A stretch of 64,000 bases of DNA from Geothermovivens sp964644845 (GCA_964644845.1 CAZXXS010000029.1:62001-126000), one strand, 5' to 3'; numbered from the stretch's first letter, positions 37,586 to 45,489 are shown. The notes: a model not told the origin generated them from the sequence alone. Program-made: numbers and translations.

Positions 37586-38401
37586 TCAACGGGTCCACAG
37601 CACGAGAACGCTGAGCAGGAAAACCAACGATTGGACCATTTCTGCAAATCCCAGTCGCCGCAGATCCACACGCTGGTCGAGTCGGGCAAGACCAACCAGG
37701 GTGTGCAACGTGATGGGCAGGAATGCCAAAAACATTCCGGCAGGAACCAGTTGGCTGCGCACAAGAAACCAGAGCGCCAGGTGGACCCCACCCAGGTAGC
37801 CCAGGGCGACTGCACCGAGACGGGCCTTCAGCCACAAGGAGAGACTGTCGCGGCGTTCTCGCAAGCGCCCAACCTTCGCGCGCACGTAGAAGATGCTGAG
37901 GGAGAAGAACAGGAAATTGATCACGTGGAAAGCGATCAGATGGCCCGGATCTCGGGTTCCTCCAATTGCGAGTGCGATCGGGCCGCTTGCGGTGAGCAAA
38001 AGAATTCCCAGGAGTTCCGCTGTCCAGGTACGTTCCAGGCGGAGTAAGGCCAGTACGATGCTGGAAGCGGCCAGGACGAAGACGAAGGCAACGTACAGAC
38101 CTGCCGCTGCCGTGAAGATGCCGTACAAAGCGATTCCCAACGGCAGGAGACCCAGTGTTCCGAGCAGCAGAGCCACGGTCGTCTCAGAACGCCTCCGCAA
38201 ATCCTCCGCCGGGAAGCCCCGCCGTCCCCAACGGACAAACTCGGTGCGGGCGACAAACAGCAGCAAAGCTCCAAACGCAAAGAAAACGAGGTTCCACGTG
38301 GGCTGCACCGCCAGAACACAGCCCGCGAGGTACGGAATCAACCACATGGCCCAGGCTCCGTGCTCACGCGGAACCAGCTTTGTGAACGTTCTCGTGGTCA
38401 T
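37586..38401 (-). CDS. YwiC-like membrane protein
   Basis: A 271-aa protein with about eight to nine hydrophobic helices. The N-terminal PREHGAWAMWLIPYLAG is the hallmark of the YwiC-like family. Function is unknown; the Bacillus member lies beside nitrate-respiration genes, which fits the cytochrome next door here. I use ATG 38401 (MTTRTFTKLVPREHG); AGGAGG is present but 16 bases upstream, which is long. Confidence 0.88.
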   Translation of the reverse strand: MTTRTFTKLVPREHGAWAMWLIPYLAGCVLAVQPTWNLVFFAFGALLLFVARTEFVRWGRRGFPAEDLRRRSETTVALLLGTLGLLPLGIALYGIFTAAAGLYVAFVFVLAASSIVLALLRLERTWTAELLGILLLTASGPIALAIGGTRDPGHLIAFHVINFLFFSLSIFYVRAKVGRLRERRDSLSLWLKARLGAVALGYLGGVHLALWFLVRSQLVPAGMFLAFLPITLHTLVGLARLDQRVDLRRLGFAEMVQSLVFLLSVLVLWTR

Positions 38402-38851
38402 TTCGGTTGGGTTGTTTCCTCCTGAGTTCAAACCGATCGCCTGCTGTACATCCCCTACCCCGCTGGTTTCGGCAAACAACGAGCCGCCTTTTAAGGTTGT
38501 TCCCCTCCCTTCAGGAGGTCCTTGCCGTTGACACCGTGTCCCGAGGCGGCCGAAATTGGCCTCCGGTGCCGGGCGCTACCTGTCCTAACCTGCTACGAGC
38601 GGGAGAAGCGACGCCGCAAGTCGCTACCGTCGGCTCCGCGAAACCGGACTGCCGTGGCGGAAAGACTCGTCGGTTGTTCGTCGTGTAGTGAGGCAAGACG
38701 GCTGCCGGCACCACAAGCTTGACCGTTCGCAGGACGCATTCACCTTACCCGGCTCACCGGTGTGTCTTCCGCGGACTTGCAAACTGGTTTCAGCTCGGAG
38801 GAACGGCGCTGAGCTTCGCGTCTCGTTGTTGGGCAATGCCCACAAAACGTT
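38402..38851. other. Intergenic region, no feature seen
   Basis: About 450 bases between the YwiC-like gene and the short oxidase-like gene. Plus-strand frames lack support. No terminator or promoter I would trust. Confidence 0.35.
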
Positions 38852-39307
38852 TCAGAACTTCTCCCCTTTTGCTTCGCGCAAGTGACTCCCGACGGGACGG
38901 ATGCGAGGCCAAATGTTGTAGAAGAAGAGAACGAAAGCCAATCCTTGTCCCGCCCCACCCAGGACCACAAGCCAGTGCCACACTCCGGCTTCCGACCAGG
39001 CCGTCGCTACTTCGCCCACGGTGCGCAAGACGGTGGCAACCGTGAACAAAGCGTAAATGACCTGGGCGAGGTCGGGACTGTACCACGAGCCTTCGCGCGG
39101 TGGTCGCGGAAACATCCATTGGGCGACCCCGAGAATCATGCCCATGACGAAACCAACCAGAAGGACGTGTGTGTGGGCGGTGACGAGCTGCGGATTTGGG
39201 TAGCTGCCCAGCAACTCTTTCTGGACAGCCATCCAGATCCCGAGCACAACGCCTACGATCAGAAAGACCACACTTGTGCGGATGTACCAGCGGACAATCG
39301 AGTGCAT
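38852..39307 (-). CDS. Short cbb3/NorB-like haem-copper oxidase subunit I homologue
   Basis: A 151-aa membrane protein with four predicted helices. The second helix carries TAHTHVLLVGFVMGMILGVA followed by WMFPRP, the pattern of the His-bearing helix in cbb3 and NO-reductase subunit I. It is far too short to be a full oxidase (12 helices), so it is a stand-alone domain, perhaps a haem-binding electron-transfer or sensing protein. ATG 39307 uses GGAGG embedded in the end of the DUF59 gene. Last gene of the M24-SRPBCC-DUF59 set. Confidence 0.75.
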   Translation of the reverse strand: MHSIVRWYIRTSVVFLIVGVVLGIWMAVQKELLGSYPNPQLVTAHTHVLLVGFVMGMILGVAQWMFPRPPREGSWYSPDLAQVIYALFTVATVLRTVGEVATAWSEAGVWHWLVVLGGAGQGLAFVLFFYNIWPRIRPVGSHLREAKGEKF

Positions 39308-39308
39308 C

Positions 39309-39623
39309 TTAGCTGCCTCCCTCCTGCAGTTTTTGGTTCAACGTGTCGGCGTGAATGTGGCCCACGACGCGCACCACAGCTTTCTTCACGCCGGAGACCT
39401 CCTCCGCCTTTTTGCGTATTTCACCCCCAATGTACAAAGCAAAAACGTCCGGGCAAAACGGTACGGTCAAATGGTACGTCACGTAGGCCGTACCTTCTTC
39501 CACGCGAACCTCGTCGATCAACCCCCGTGAGCCGATGGTTTGTCCGAATTCTGGATCCCTGACAGTGACTACACGATCGAAAACCTGTTTTTCGAGGTCG
39601 CTGAGCGTTTCACGGTCAACCAC
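39309..39623 (-). CDS. MIP18/DUF59 family protein
   Basis: A 104-aa protein of the MIP18 family, linked in other organisms to iron-sulfur cluster assembly or delivery (SufT, PaaD types). It has VFDRVVTVRDPEFGQTIGSR (a variant of the VxDPE signature) and TVPFCPDVFALYI, where the conserved Cys lies. It overlaps the end of the SRPBCC gene by 8 bases and ends one base before the oxidase-like start, so these genes are co-translated. Confidence 0.88.
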   Translation of the reverse strand: MVDRETLSDLEKQVFDRVVTVRDPEFGQTIGSRGLIDEVRVEEGTAYVTYHLTVPFCPDVFALYIGGEIRKKAEEVSGVKKAVVRVVGHIHADTLNQKLQEGGS

Positions 39624-40050
39624 GGCAGCCCTCCAGAGTTTTCATCAGGTTTCGTTCGAACATGCTGAGCACGTTGCCGATCTGAACACCGATCAGCGCA
39701 TTGTGTGGTACGGCAAGCGGTCCGGTGTCCTCAATCTTGAGGCGCACCTCAAGTTCCGTTGCTTTGTCCTCGAGCGGAACGAGATGGAACCTGCCTCTCC
39801 ACTCCAAGTACTGTGCAGTGGCTCGCCACTCGGCTCGGTTACCCACCCTGTTTTCGAATGAACACCTTAGCAAGGGCGTGCCGAGAGTGACCCTGAAAGC
39901 TGTTTTCAGGTACCAGGCGGCCTGGTCCTGACTCCCCTCGGTTCGTTCGATCGTGTGAAACAGCGTGCCCAGGCTGCGGGCGGAAAAGAGAACCTCCTTC
40001 ACCCGCTCCAATGGGCACGGGATGCGCAAATTGCGCGTGATTTCTGGCAT
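39616..40050 (-). CDS. SRPBCC (CoxG/START-like) domain protein
   Basis: A 144-aa single-domain helix-grip protein. The N-terminus (ITRNLRIPCPLERVKEVLFS) and the C-terminal helix (IGNVLSMFERNLMKTLEG) fit the SRPBCC ligand-binding superfamily, including CoxG-like proteins. Ligand unknown. It begins 3 bases after the M24 gene and overlaps DUF59 by 8, which suggests a linked role. Confidence 0.75.
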   Translation of the reverse strand: MPEITRNLRIPCPLERVKEVLFSARSLGTLFHTIERTEGSQDQAAWYLKTAFRVTLGTPLLRCSFENRVGNRAEWRATAQYLEWRGRFHLVPLEDKATELEVRLKIEDTGPLAVPHNALIGVQIGNVLSMFERNLMKTLEGCRG

Positions 40051-40053
40051 GAC

Positions 40054-41163
40054 TCACACCTCGATTAGTCCGCTCTCGAACCCTGTCAGCTTTTCGACCC
40101 CTTGGTCCGTCAGGAGTACGGTGTCCTCCTGTTTGAATCCAGCCAGCCCGGGCACAGACAGGACTGGATGTCCCACAGCGAGGGTCATCTGTACCTCGAC
40201 CGGCTGCATGATGTCCTCGGGGAAAATGGTTGGGAACGGAAACTCCTCGAAGGCGAGTCCGATGCCGTGGATGAACCCGCGGATCGCGTGCTCACCGAAC
40301 GGAAGTGTGGCGGCTAAGTCCTCAATTTCCTGCTCGATCCGAAAGAGCAATTGACCCGGCCGAAGCGCTTCAAAAGCTTTGTCCTGCAAGGACAAATACG
40401 TTTGCATGGCGCGTTTCTGTTCGGGAGTGGCTGGTCCCAGGACGAACGTACGCGACAAATTCGCATGGTAGCCATCTACCACAGGCGCAAAATCCACTAA
40501 CACCACGTCGCCCGGTTGAATTGCGCGAGACGTGGGCATCCCGTGCAGCCACAGGCTTCTCGGCCCGGAGTTGACAAAGGGAGCAAACGCAAGACCGCTA
40601 CTTCCGCGTTGCTTGAGCTGGTGCTCCAGTTCGTTCGCAATGTCGATCTCTTTTATGCCGGGAGCGAGCATGTCCCGGACCACCTGCATGCCGAAATCGG
40701 CCAGTTCACAAGCCCGGCGGATGGTTGCCAGTTCGTCGGGATCTTTGCATTTGCGGACAGGCTCAATCATCGTCCGCTCCTGGACGATTTCCGCCGTCGG
40801 ATTCGACATTCGAAAACGATCCACGAGAAAGGCGGGCACGTGGAATCCAACCTCCAGGGCGATCCGTGGCCGTTCCTTCCCGAGCGAATTGACGTAAGAG
40901 ATGATGGCCATCATCATCTCGTGCAGCGCACGGTAGGTAATGACGTGCGGAATCCAGGTGGACTTGCGAACCTCGGTTTCTTCGTTGGCGAAAACGACGA
41001 CCGATGGATCGCCTTCGGCGGGAATTAGCATGCGCGGCTGTTTGCGGACGTCGCCGCTGAAGTACCGATAATTCTCGCCTGTGACAATGACAAAAAGGTC
41101 AACCTGGTTTGCGCGCATCCTTTCCTGCAACGCGGCCACGCGCTGCCGGTAACGTTTTTCCAT
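40054..41163 (-). CDS. M24 (aminopeptidase P/creatinase) family protein with altered metal site
   Basis: A 369-aa two-domain protein: creatinase-like N-terminal domain (residues 1-140) and pita-bread C-terminal domain. Of the five metal ligands of M24 peptidases, Asp224 (VLVDFAP), His299 (FIHGIGL) and Glu346 (KQEDTVLLT) are kept. The second Asp is Asn235 (GYHANLSRTF), and the fourth-ligand segment reads LAVGHPV instead of the usual IEPG. It may be metal-free like creatinase, bind one metal, or have a new activity. AGGAGG precedes ATG 41163. First gene of the M24-SRPBCC-DUF59-oxidase-like operon. Confidence 0.88.
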   Translation of the reverse strand: MEKRYRQRVAALQERMRANQVDLFVIVTGENYRYFSGDVRKQPRMLIPAEGDPSVVVFANEETEVRKSTWIPHVITYRALHEMMMAIISYVNSLGKERPRIALEVGFHVPAFLVDRFRMSNPTAEIVQERTMIEPVRKCKDPDELATIRRACELADFGMQVVRDMLAPGIKEIDIANELEHQLKQRGSSGLAFAPFVNSGPRSLWLHGMPTSRAIQPGDVVLVDFAPVVDGYHANLSRTFVLGPATPEQKRAMQTYLSLQDKAFEALRPGQLLFRIEQEIEDLAATLPFGEHAIRGFIHGIGLAFEEFPFPTIFPEDIMQPVEVQMTLAVGHPVLSVPGLAGFKQEDTVLLTDQGVEKLTGFESGLIEV

Positions 41164-41350
41164 TTGGTCCCTACCTCCTGTTGAGCAAAGATGGTCACGA
41201 GCGACGTTTTAGAACCATTAACCTCGCTGCCAGCACGGTTCTCCAACGACGCCTACCGAAATGTAGCTTCGAAACAGTGCATTCGTGCTGTGTCAGCCTT
41301 CCACGTTTTGCCTCTCAAGGCAGCACCGAGCCGAAGCCTCGGATTCTCCG

Positions 41351-42136
41351 TCAGCTCAGGGCCGACTTCTGTGCGACAAGTACGAAACTTCTCGAGGCGC
41401 TCGGATCGAAAGGGCTGAGTTTAAGATCGGAGTACACCCTGATGTCCTGGAAGCCGGTTCCTCTGAGGACGTGAGCAAGGTCCTGCGCGGTCCACGGGCG
41501 CAGGAGCGTGTGCGAAAGCTTGTGGCGCGGTCCGCGCGCGGTCCACTCGATTCGCAGTAAGTTGAAACGCACACGCCGGTTGAGGTAGTCGTTGAAGCGG
41601 ATGAATTCGTGCTGGTTGTGTCGCGTGATGGCCACAACCCGCTCATCGCGGGAACGTAGCAAATCGTAATTTAGACACTGAATGGCCAGAAATCCTCCGC
41701 TGTTCAACGTGCGAGAAGCGCTTCGGGCAAAGCGGCGTACCTCCGCGACTTTCAACAGGTGCGGCAACGTGTTGCCAAGGCAAAACACGGCGTCCCAACC
41801 CGACCCAACAAGGTCGTGAATCTGGGTCAGGTCGCCCACGTGCCAGCGTACGTCGACCCCGGTGATCGCGGCGAGCTTTCGGGCCCGGTCGATCATTTCG
41901 GGTGAAAGATCAATCCCCGCTGTGCGTAGGCCCATTTGAGCTAGAGCAACAGCGTGCCAGCCGGTACCGCAGCCGGTGTCGACCGCCGAACGAATTCCCG
42001 TTTGGGAAACGAAGGCTTCCAGGGGGCGGCGCACTCGCTGAACACCGTTCTGCCTGCCCGTCATCATGTCGTAATGTTCAGCCAGATCGTCGTAGAAACG
42101 GAGGGCGAGCTCAGCGCCTGTTTCACGGTGTGCCAC
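41351..42136 (-). CDS. Class I SAM-dependent methyltransferase
   Basis: A 261-aa methyltransferase with motif I AVDTGCGTGWHAVALAQ, motif II TAGIDLSPEMIDRA and motif IV WDAVFCLGNTLPHL. A C-terminal region of mixed beta structure follows. GTG 42136 is preceded by GGAGG and overlaps the ferredoxin gene end by 14 bases. Substrate unknown. It belongs by position to the redox cluster. Confidence 0.87.
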   Translation of the reverse strand: MAHRETGAELALRFYDDLAEHYDMMTGRQNGVQRVRRPLEAFVSQTGIRSAVDTGCGTGWHAVALAQMGLRTAGIDLSPEMIDRARKLAAITGVDVRWHVGDLTQIHDLVGSGWDAVFCLGNTLPHLLKVAEVRRFARSASRTLNSGGFLAIQCLNYDLLRSRDERVVAITRHNQHEFIRFNDYLNRRVRFNLLRIEWTARGPRHKLSHTLLRPWTAQDLAHVLRGTGFQDIRVYSDLKLSPFDPSASRSFVLVAQKSALS

Positions 42137-43355
42137 GGCTACCTCCGCTGAGTAGTGGATCTCGCCGAACTGCCGGACGGCCTTGCGTGTGTTGGTACAG
42201 CGGCGAGTTCATGTTTTTCACGTGCCGACGGTACTCGTCCACAGAAATGCTGGTTTGCCAATGTCCCGTCAGTTTCCCCGCGAGAATGAAGGCGGAAAAA
42301 ACGCCAACCACAAGCGCGGCGTAGACGTAGGGCGACAGCCGTTTTCTCTTGCTCGGCAAAGCGACCTGGAGTGCCGCAGGCACGGGACAGGCAGCAATGC
42401 ACTCCAGGCATCCGTTGCACTCGTCGGAAGCGATCCGGCTGGCTGTGTGGACCCGTAGGTTCATCGGGCACGCATGCGTGCAGAGTTTGCAGTCGATGCA
42501 AGTGACCGGGTCGCGAGTGATCTTCGTCGGGCTGAAAACACTCAGCAAACCAAGCAGGGCGCCGTAGGGGCAAAGGTAGCGACACCAGAAATTCGGGATG
42601 ATCACAGACAGCACCAGCAGCGCGAGCAGCGTCCAGGCCGTGGTCGACGACATCTCGGTGAAGAATTTCAGCATCTTGATGTCGGCAACCTTGTTGTAGG
42701 GGCTGTTGATGAAAGCGCGGAGCGCAGGAACGTTCATTTGCACCAGAACCGCCCACAGGAAAAAGGCCATCAGGAGGTACTTCACGCTGCGCAGTGGCAA
42801 GTCCAACCACCTCGGTGGGTTGAGTGGCTTGCGCCAGATCCGCACGCCGAGTTGCCGCAGGTTTTCAGACAAAAAACCGATTGGGCAGATCCAGCCGCAA
42901 AACCCCTTTTTGAGAAAAAGCCCCGTCAAGAGGGCACCGAGCAAAATGAGAATGGCCGCCGGGTGTACGGGGTTCAAGTCACCGGTAAGTATCCAGTACT
43001 TGAGGCCGATCAAACCGCTGATCGGCAAGTACCCCTCTACACCGGGAGGCCGTGCGCTCAGGGTCGTTGCCTTTCCAGTCTCCAGGGCACGAACGAAAAA
43101 GTAGAATTTGATGCCAATCCAAATGCTGAGTAAAGTGAAGAAGGCCTGCGACGCCAGCCGAAGATGGCGCAGATGCCTTTGCCGCAGTCTTCGGCTGCGC
43201 GGTTTCACGAGGCTCACCAGCGCCGTCTTCAACGTGGCGAGGGAAAACCAGCCGCGACCGTTCGGAGAGACCGACGCCGAGTTTTCCCTCGCACCGCCAC
43301 GCGAACTTGGGCTAACTGCAGCAACCGGTCTTGCTTTGGTTCCGTCGTTTGTCAT
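42123..43355 (-). CDS. NapH/NosR-like 4Fe-4S membrane protein
   Basis: A membrane ferredoxin of about 410 aa. After a charged N-terminal tail come about five to six helices, two cytoplasmic CxxxCP elements (GFCGWICPIGFL and WCRYLCPYGALL), then two 4Fe-4S motifs (CIDCKLCTHACP and CNGCLECIAACP) and a final helix. This layout is that of NapH and the C-terminal half of NosR, which pass quinol electrons to periplasmic reductases. It could feed the octahaem cytochrome (inference). The start is unresolved: ATG 43355 or ATG 43400; neither has a good Shine-Dalgarno. Confidence 0.85.
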   Translation of the reverse strand: MTNDGTKARPVAAVSPSSRGGARENSASVSPNGRGWFSLATLKTALVSLVKPRSRRLRQRHLRHLRLASQAFFTLLSIWIGIKFYFFVRALETGKATTLSARPPGVEGYLPISGLIGLKYWILTGDLNPVHPAAILILLGALLTGLFLKKGFCGWICPIGFLSENLRQLGVRIWRKPLNPPRWLDLPLRSVKYLLMAFFLWAVLVQMNVPALRAFINSPYNKVADIKMLKFFTEMSSTTAWTLLALLVLSVIIPNFWCRYLCPYGALLGLLSVFSPTKITRDPVTCIDCKLCTHACPMNLRVHTASRIASDECNGCLECIAACPVPAALQVALPSKRKRLSPYVYAALVVGVFSAFILAGKLTGHWQTSISVDEYRRHVKNMNSPLYQHTQGRPAVRRDPLLSGGSRGTP

Positions 43356-43699
43356 CAGTGCGTGCGCCGTCTTTTCATGTTGAACAGCGGACTCGAGCAT
43401 TCGATCGGGCCCGCGCCTTCGGCCGAAAAATCCGGGCCACACCCGAGGGCCGCTCCAAGAACGTGCCCTGCAGCTGGCCCGGACCCGAGGGTTGAACGAG
43501 CGTGTGGATCAGCCAGGGATCAGCCCGTGAGCCTCGGTTGACGTCGAATGTCCACGGAACTCGCCCGACAAGCGCTCTGCAGAGTTCCCTTGTGGATGAA
43601 CCGGCACACGGGAACCGGCCGTTTCGAATGCTCCTCTGATCAAACAGGAATCGTGCCTTATTTCTTCCCCATCTCCCTGGGAACCTCCTCTGGACGCGT
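43356..43699. other. Intergenic region between the ferredoxin gene and rrf2
   Basis: Up to 344 bases, depending on the ferredoxin start. I see no gene, clear promoter or terminator. Confidence 0.35.
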
Positions 43700-44161
43700 T
43701 TACTCCTGCCCTTTGTCCTCAAGCGGTGCAAGATTTCGGATGCGGAGAGAGCCATCGCGAACCAGCGCTGCGACATCCGCCAAGGTCTTGCCCTGAAGCA
43801 TCTTGCGGATTTCCTGGCGAATTCGCATCCAGTCACTGTGCAATGGGCAGGGGCGTTCATCGGAACACGTGTTCAGCCCGAGTACACAGTGTTCCCACAA
43901 GGCGCTACCCTCAGTCGCCACGACCAGCTCGAAGAGATCGATCTGGTTGGCCGGCCGAGCCAGGCCAACCCCTCCTCCCGGTCCCTTCCGGGTCACCAGG
44001 ATGCCAGCCCGCACGAGGCGCTGCACGATCTTGCCAAGAAACGGTGTTGGCACATCCGTTTCTGCGGCAATTCGGCTCACGGGAACAGGGCTGCCCTGTC
44101 CGACTGTCGTCAGGTACGCCAGCGCGCGTACGGCGTAACCCGTTGTCTTTGAAAATAGCAC
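43700..44161 (-). CDS. Rrf2-family regulator, IscR/NsrR-like
   Basis: A 153-aa winged-helix repressor (SKTTGYAVRALAYL, PTPFLGKIVQRLVRAGIL, GGGVGLARP). Three Cys at 92, 99 and 105 are spaced C-x6-C-x5-C, close to the Fe-S ligands of IscR and NsrR, so it likely senses iron-sulfur status, NO or oxidants. It starts with GTG 44161 after GGGAGG. A strong promoter lies at 44215-44243 and an inverted repeat GGAC-N6-GTCC overlaps the predicted start site, fitting autoregulation. It probably controls the redox cluster downstream. Confidence 0.9.
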   Translation of the reverse strand: MLFSKTTGYAVRALAYLTTVGQGSPVPVSRIAAETDVPTPFLGKIVQRLVRAGILVTRKGPGGGVGLARPANQIDLFELVVATEGSALWEHCVLGLNTCSDERPCPLHSDWMRIRQEIRKMLQGKTLADVAALVRDGSLRIRNLAPLEDKGQE

Positions 44162-44198
44162 AGCTTCCTCCCGTCAACCACACCGCGCCCACAATTCC

Positions 44199-44212
44199 GG
44201 ACCTCGTTGTCC
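44199..44212. promoter_or_regulatory. Candidate operator of the Rrf2 regulator
   Basis: Inverted repeat GGAC-N6-GTCC over the predicted transcription start of rrf2. No match to a known IscR or NsrR consensus was established. Confidence 0.3.
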
Positions 44213-44214
44213 TA

Positions 44215-44243
44215 AATTTACAACCGCTGGAGCAAAGTGTCAA
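44215..44243 (-). promoter_or_regulatory. Promoter of the rrf2-type gene
   Basis: Minus strand: TTGACA, 17 bases, TAAATT; predicted start about 44208, leader about 47 bases. Confidence 0.75.
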
Positions 44244-44638
44244 GGCTTTTCGGACAGGCAATCGCCCATTCTCCCGTGGGAACTCCCGAAGTCAAAAATC
44301 AACGGGGCGCTCCCGCCCTGGAGTCGTGAGGTCTTGGATCCGTTTGGGGGATTCGGAACACCAGGAGCCGGATGGTTTGTGGCAAGGCCGGGCGCCAAGC
44401 CCATGTGTGCCACGCGCTCTGTGTTTGAACACGACGGGTTTACACGGCAAGGTTGTCAGGCGGAAAAACCGATGGCTTTGCATTCGGGGCAAAAAGGCTG
44501 CCGGGTCTTTGCGGTTTCTCGGGAGCCTGGCGCACAGGGGTCTGTGACTGACCGGCGGTAAGTACACGAAAGGCAGGCCGAGGAGCGGAAAGGGCACCGG
44601 TCGGAGACCGGTTGTGGCACGGGGATGCGGAAAAAGAG
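44244..44638. other. Intergenic region, no gene seen
   Basis: About 395 bases between the rrf2 promoter and the peroxiredoxin terminator. Frames on both strands lack ribosome binding sites. Confidence 0.4.
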
Positions 44639-44672
44639 AAAGCCCTGCGCGAGCGAGCGCACAGGGCTTTCA
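44634..44672 (-). terminator. Terminator of the peroxiredoxin gene
   Basis: Hairpin AAAGCCCTG(C)GC ... GC(A)CAGGGCTTT (44639-44671) followed on the minus strand by CTCTTTTTCC, 28 bases after the gene's stop. Confidence 0.8.
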
Positions 44673-44698
44673 GATTAAACCTGCCAGAACGAGCACGG

Positions 44699-45430
44699 TC
44701 AGTCGTCAAAAGCCATGTCGGTCTTCCACACTTCCCAGACTTTTCCGACGAGATCGGGGCCAGGTTTGAGCGTGATCTTACCCGGTTTCCACCCAGAAGG
44801 TGTTGCCTCGGCCCCTTTTGTTTCGCGTACGTGCTGGAACGCCTGAATCTGTCGCAACGTTTCGGCCACGTTTCGGCCAACAGGAGGAGTGAGAACTTCG
44901 TAGGCCTGGATGACGCCGTCCGGGTCGATGAGGAAACGTCCCCGGTTCTCAACGCCGGCATCCTCGTCGTAAACGCCGTACACCTTTCCTACTTTCCCGC
45001 CCGCGTCGGAAAGCATTGGGAACGGCACGCCGCCCTCGACCATCTTGGAAAGTTCTTTCTCGTCCCACATCTTGTGAACGAACACACTGTCGACGCTCAC
45101 AGAAAGAACCTCCACACCCAGTTTCTGGAATTCAGCGTACTTTTCGGCGACCGCCGAAATTTCGGTCGCTCAGACAAACGTGAAGTCACCGGGGTAGAAA
45201 CACAGTACCACCCACTTGCCCAGGTAGTCGGACAGCTTGACATTCACGAATTTGCCCTTGTGGTAAGCGGGCGCGACAAAATCTGGCGCCTTCTTCCCTA
45301 CTGCAACCATTGGACGTACCTCCTCGTTTTGGGTTTCTGGACTCTCCGCTACCTCTCCTTCGGTGGGTGGTTCACCCACCGGGCCACCCGTTGGACGCGC
45401 ACATCCAACGCTTACTTCTTCCTCGGCCAT
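44699..45430 (-). CDS. Peroxiredoxin (AhpC/TSA family), probable selenoprotein with in-frame TGA
   Basis: A thiol (here selenol) peroxidase that reduces peroxides. The frame is continuous from 45430 to 44699 except for one TGA at 45170-45172, exactly where AhpC proteins have the peroxidatic Cys: YPGDFTFV-TGA-ATEIS against the usual FTFVCPTE. Downstream family sequence is intact (LGVEVLSVSVDS, FPMLSDAGG, GRFLIDPDGVIQAYEVL), so decay is unlikely. A hairpin follows the TGA at the distance used by bacterial SECIS elements. TGA is an ordinary stop elsewhere here. Sec is residue 87. The usual C-terminal resolving Cys (VCPAGW) is ATPSGW, implying a one-Sec enzyme; other Cys are at 10 and 77. ATG 45430 has AGGAGGAGGTGAC; ATG 45310 also has GAGGAGG and would drop a 40-residue acidic extension. 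The gene has its own promoter and terminator. Confidence 0.88.
45142..45159 (-). promoter_or_regulatory. SECIS-like hairpin after the in-frame TGA
   Basis: RNA UUUCGGC-GGUC-GCCGAAA: a perfect 7-bp stem with a GGUC loop that starts 17 bases after the UGA. Bacterial SECIS elements have a loop about 16-37 bases from UGA with G in the first two loop positions; E. coli fdhF has a GGUCU loop. An overlapping alternative stem GCGACCG/CGGTCGC begins just after the UGA. Confidence 0.7.
45170..45172 (-). other. In-frame TGA, predicted selenocysteine codon
   Basis: TGA on the minus strand at the peroxidatic position of the peroxiredoxin. The codons either side are in frame and conserved. Confidence 0.8.
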
Positions 45431-45489
45431 GTCACCTCCTCCTGTTGATTCAACCAACCTCTGTCCCCCGCAAAATCACGCCCAAAACC

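Noticed and set aside
44699..45430. Peroxiredoxin pseudogene with a nonsense mutation
   Set aside because: The single stop falls exactly on the peroxidatic residue, a SECIS-like hairpin follows, and promoter, ribosome binding site, terminator and protein sequence are intact.
45170..45457. Separate 95-aa protein ending at the TGA
   Set aside because: It is the N-terminal part of the peroxiredoxin; the same frame continues after TGA with family sequence.
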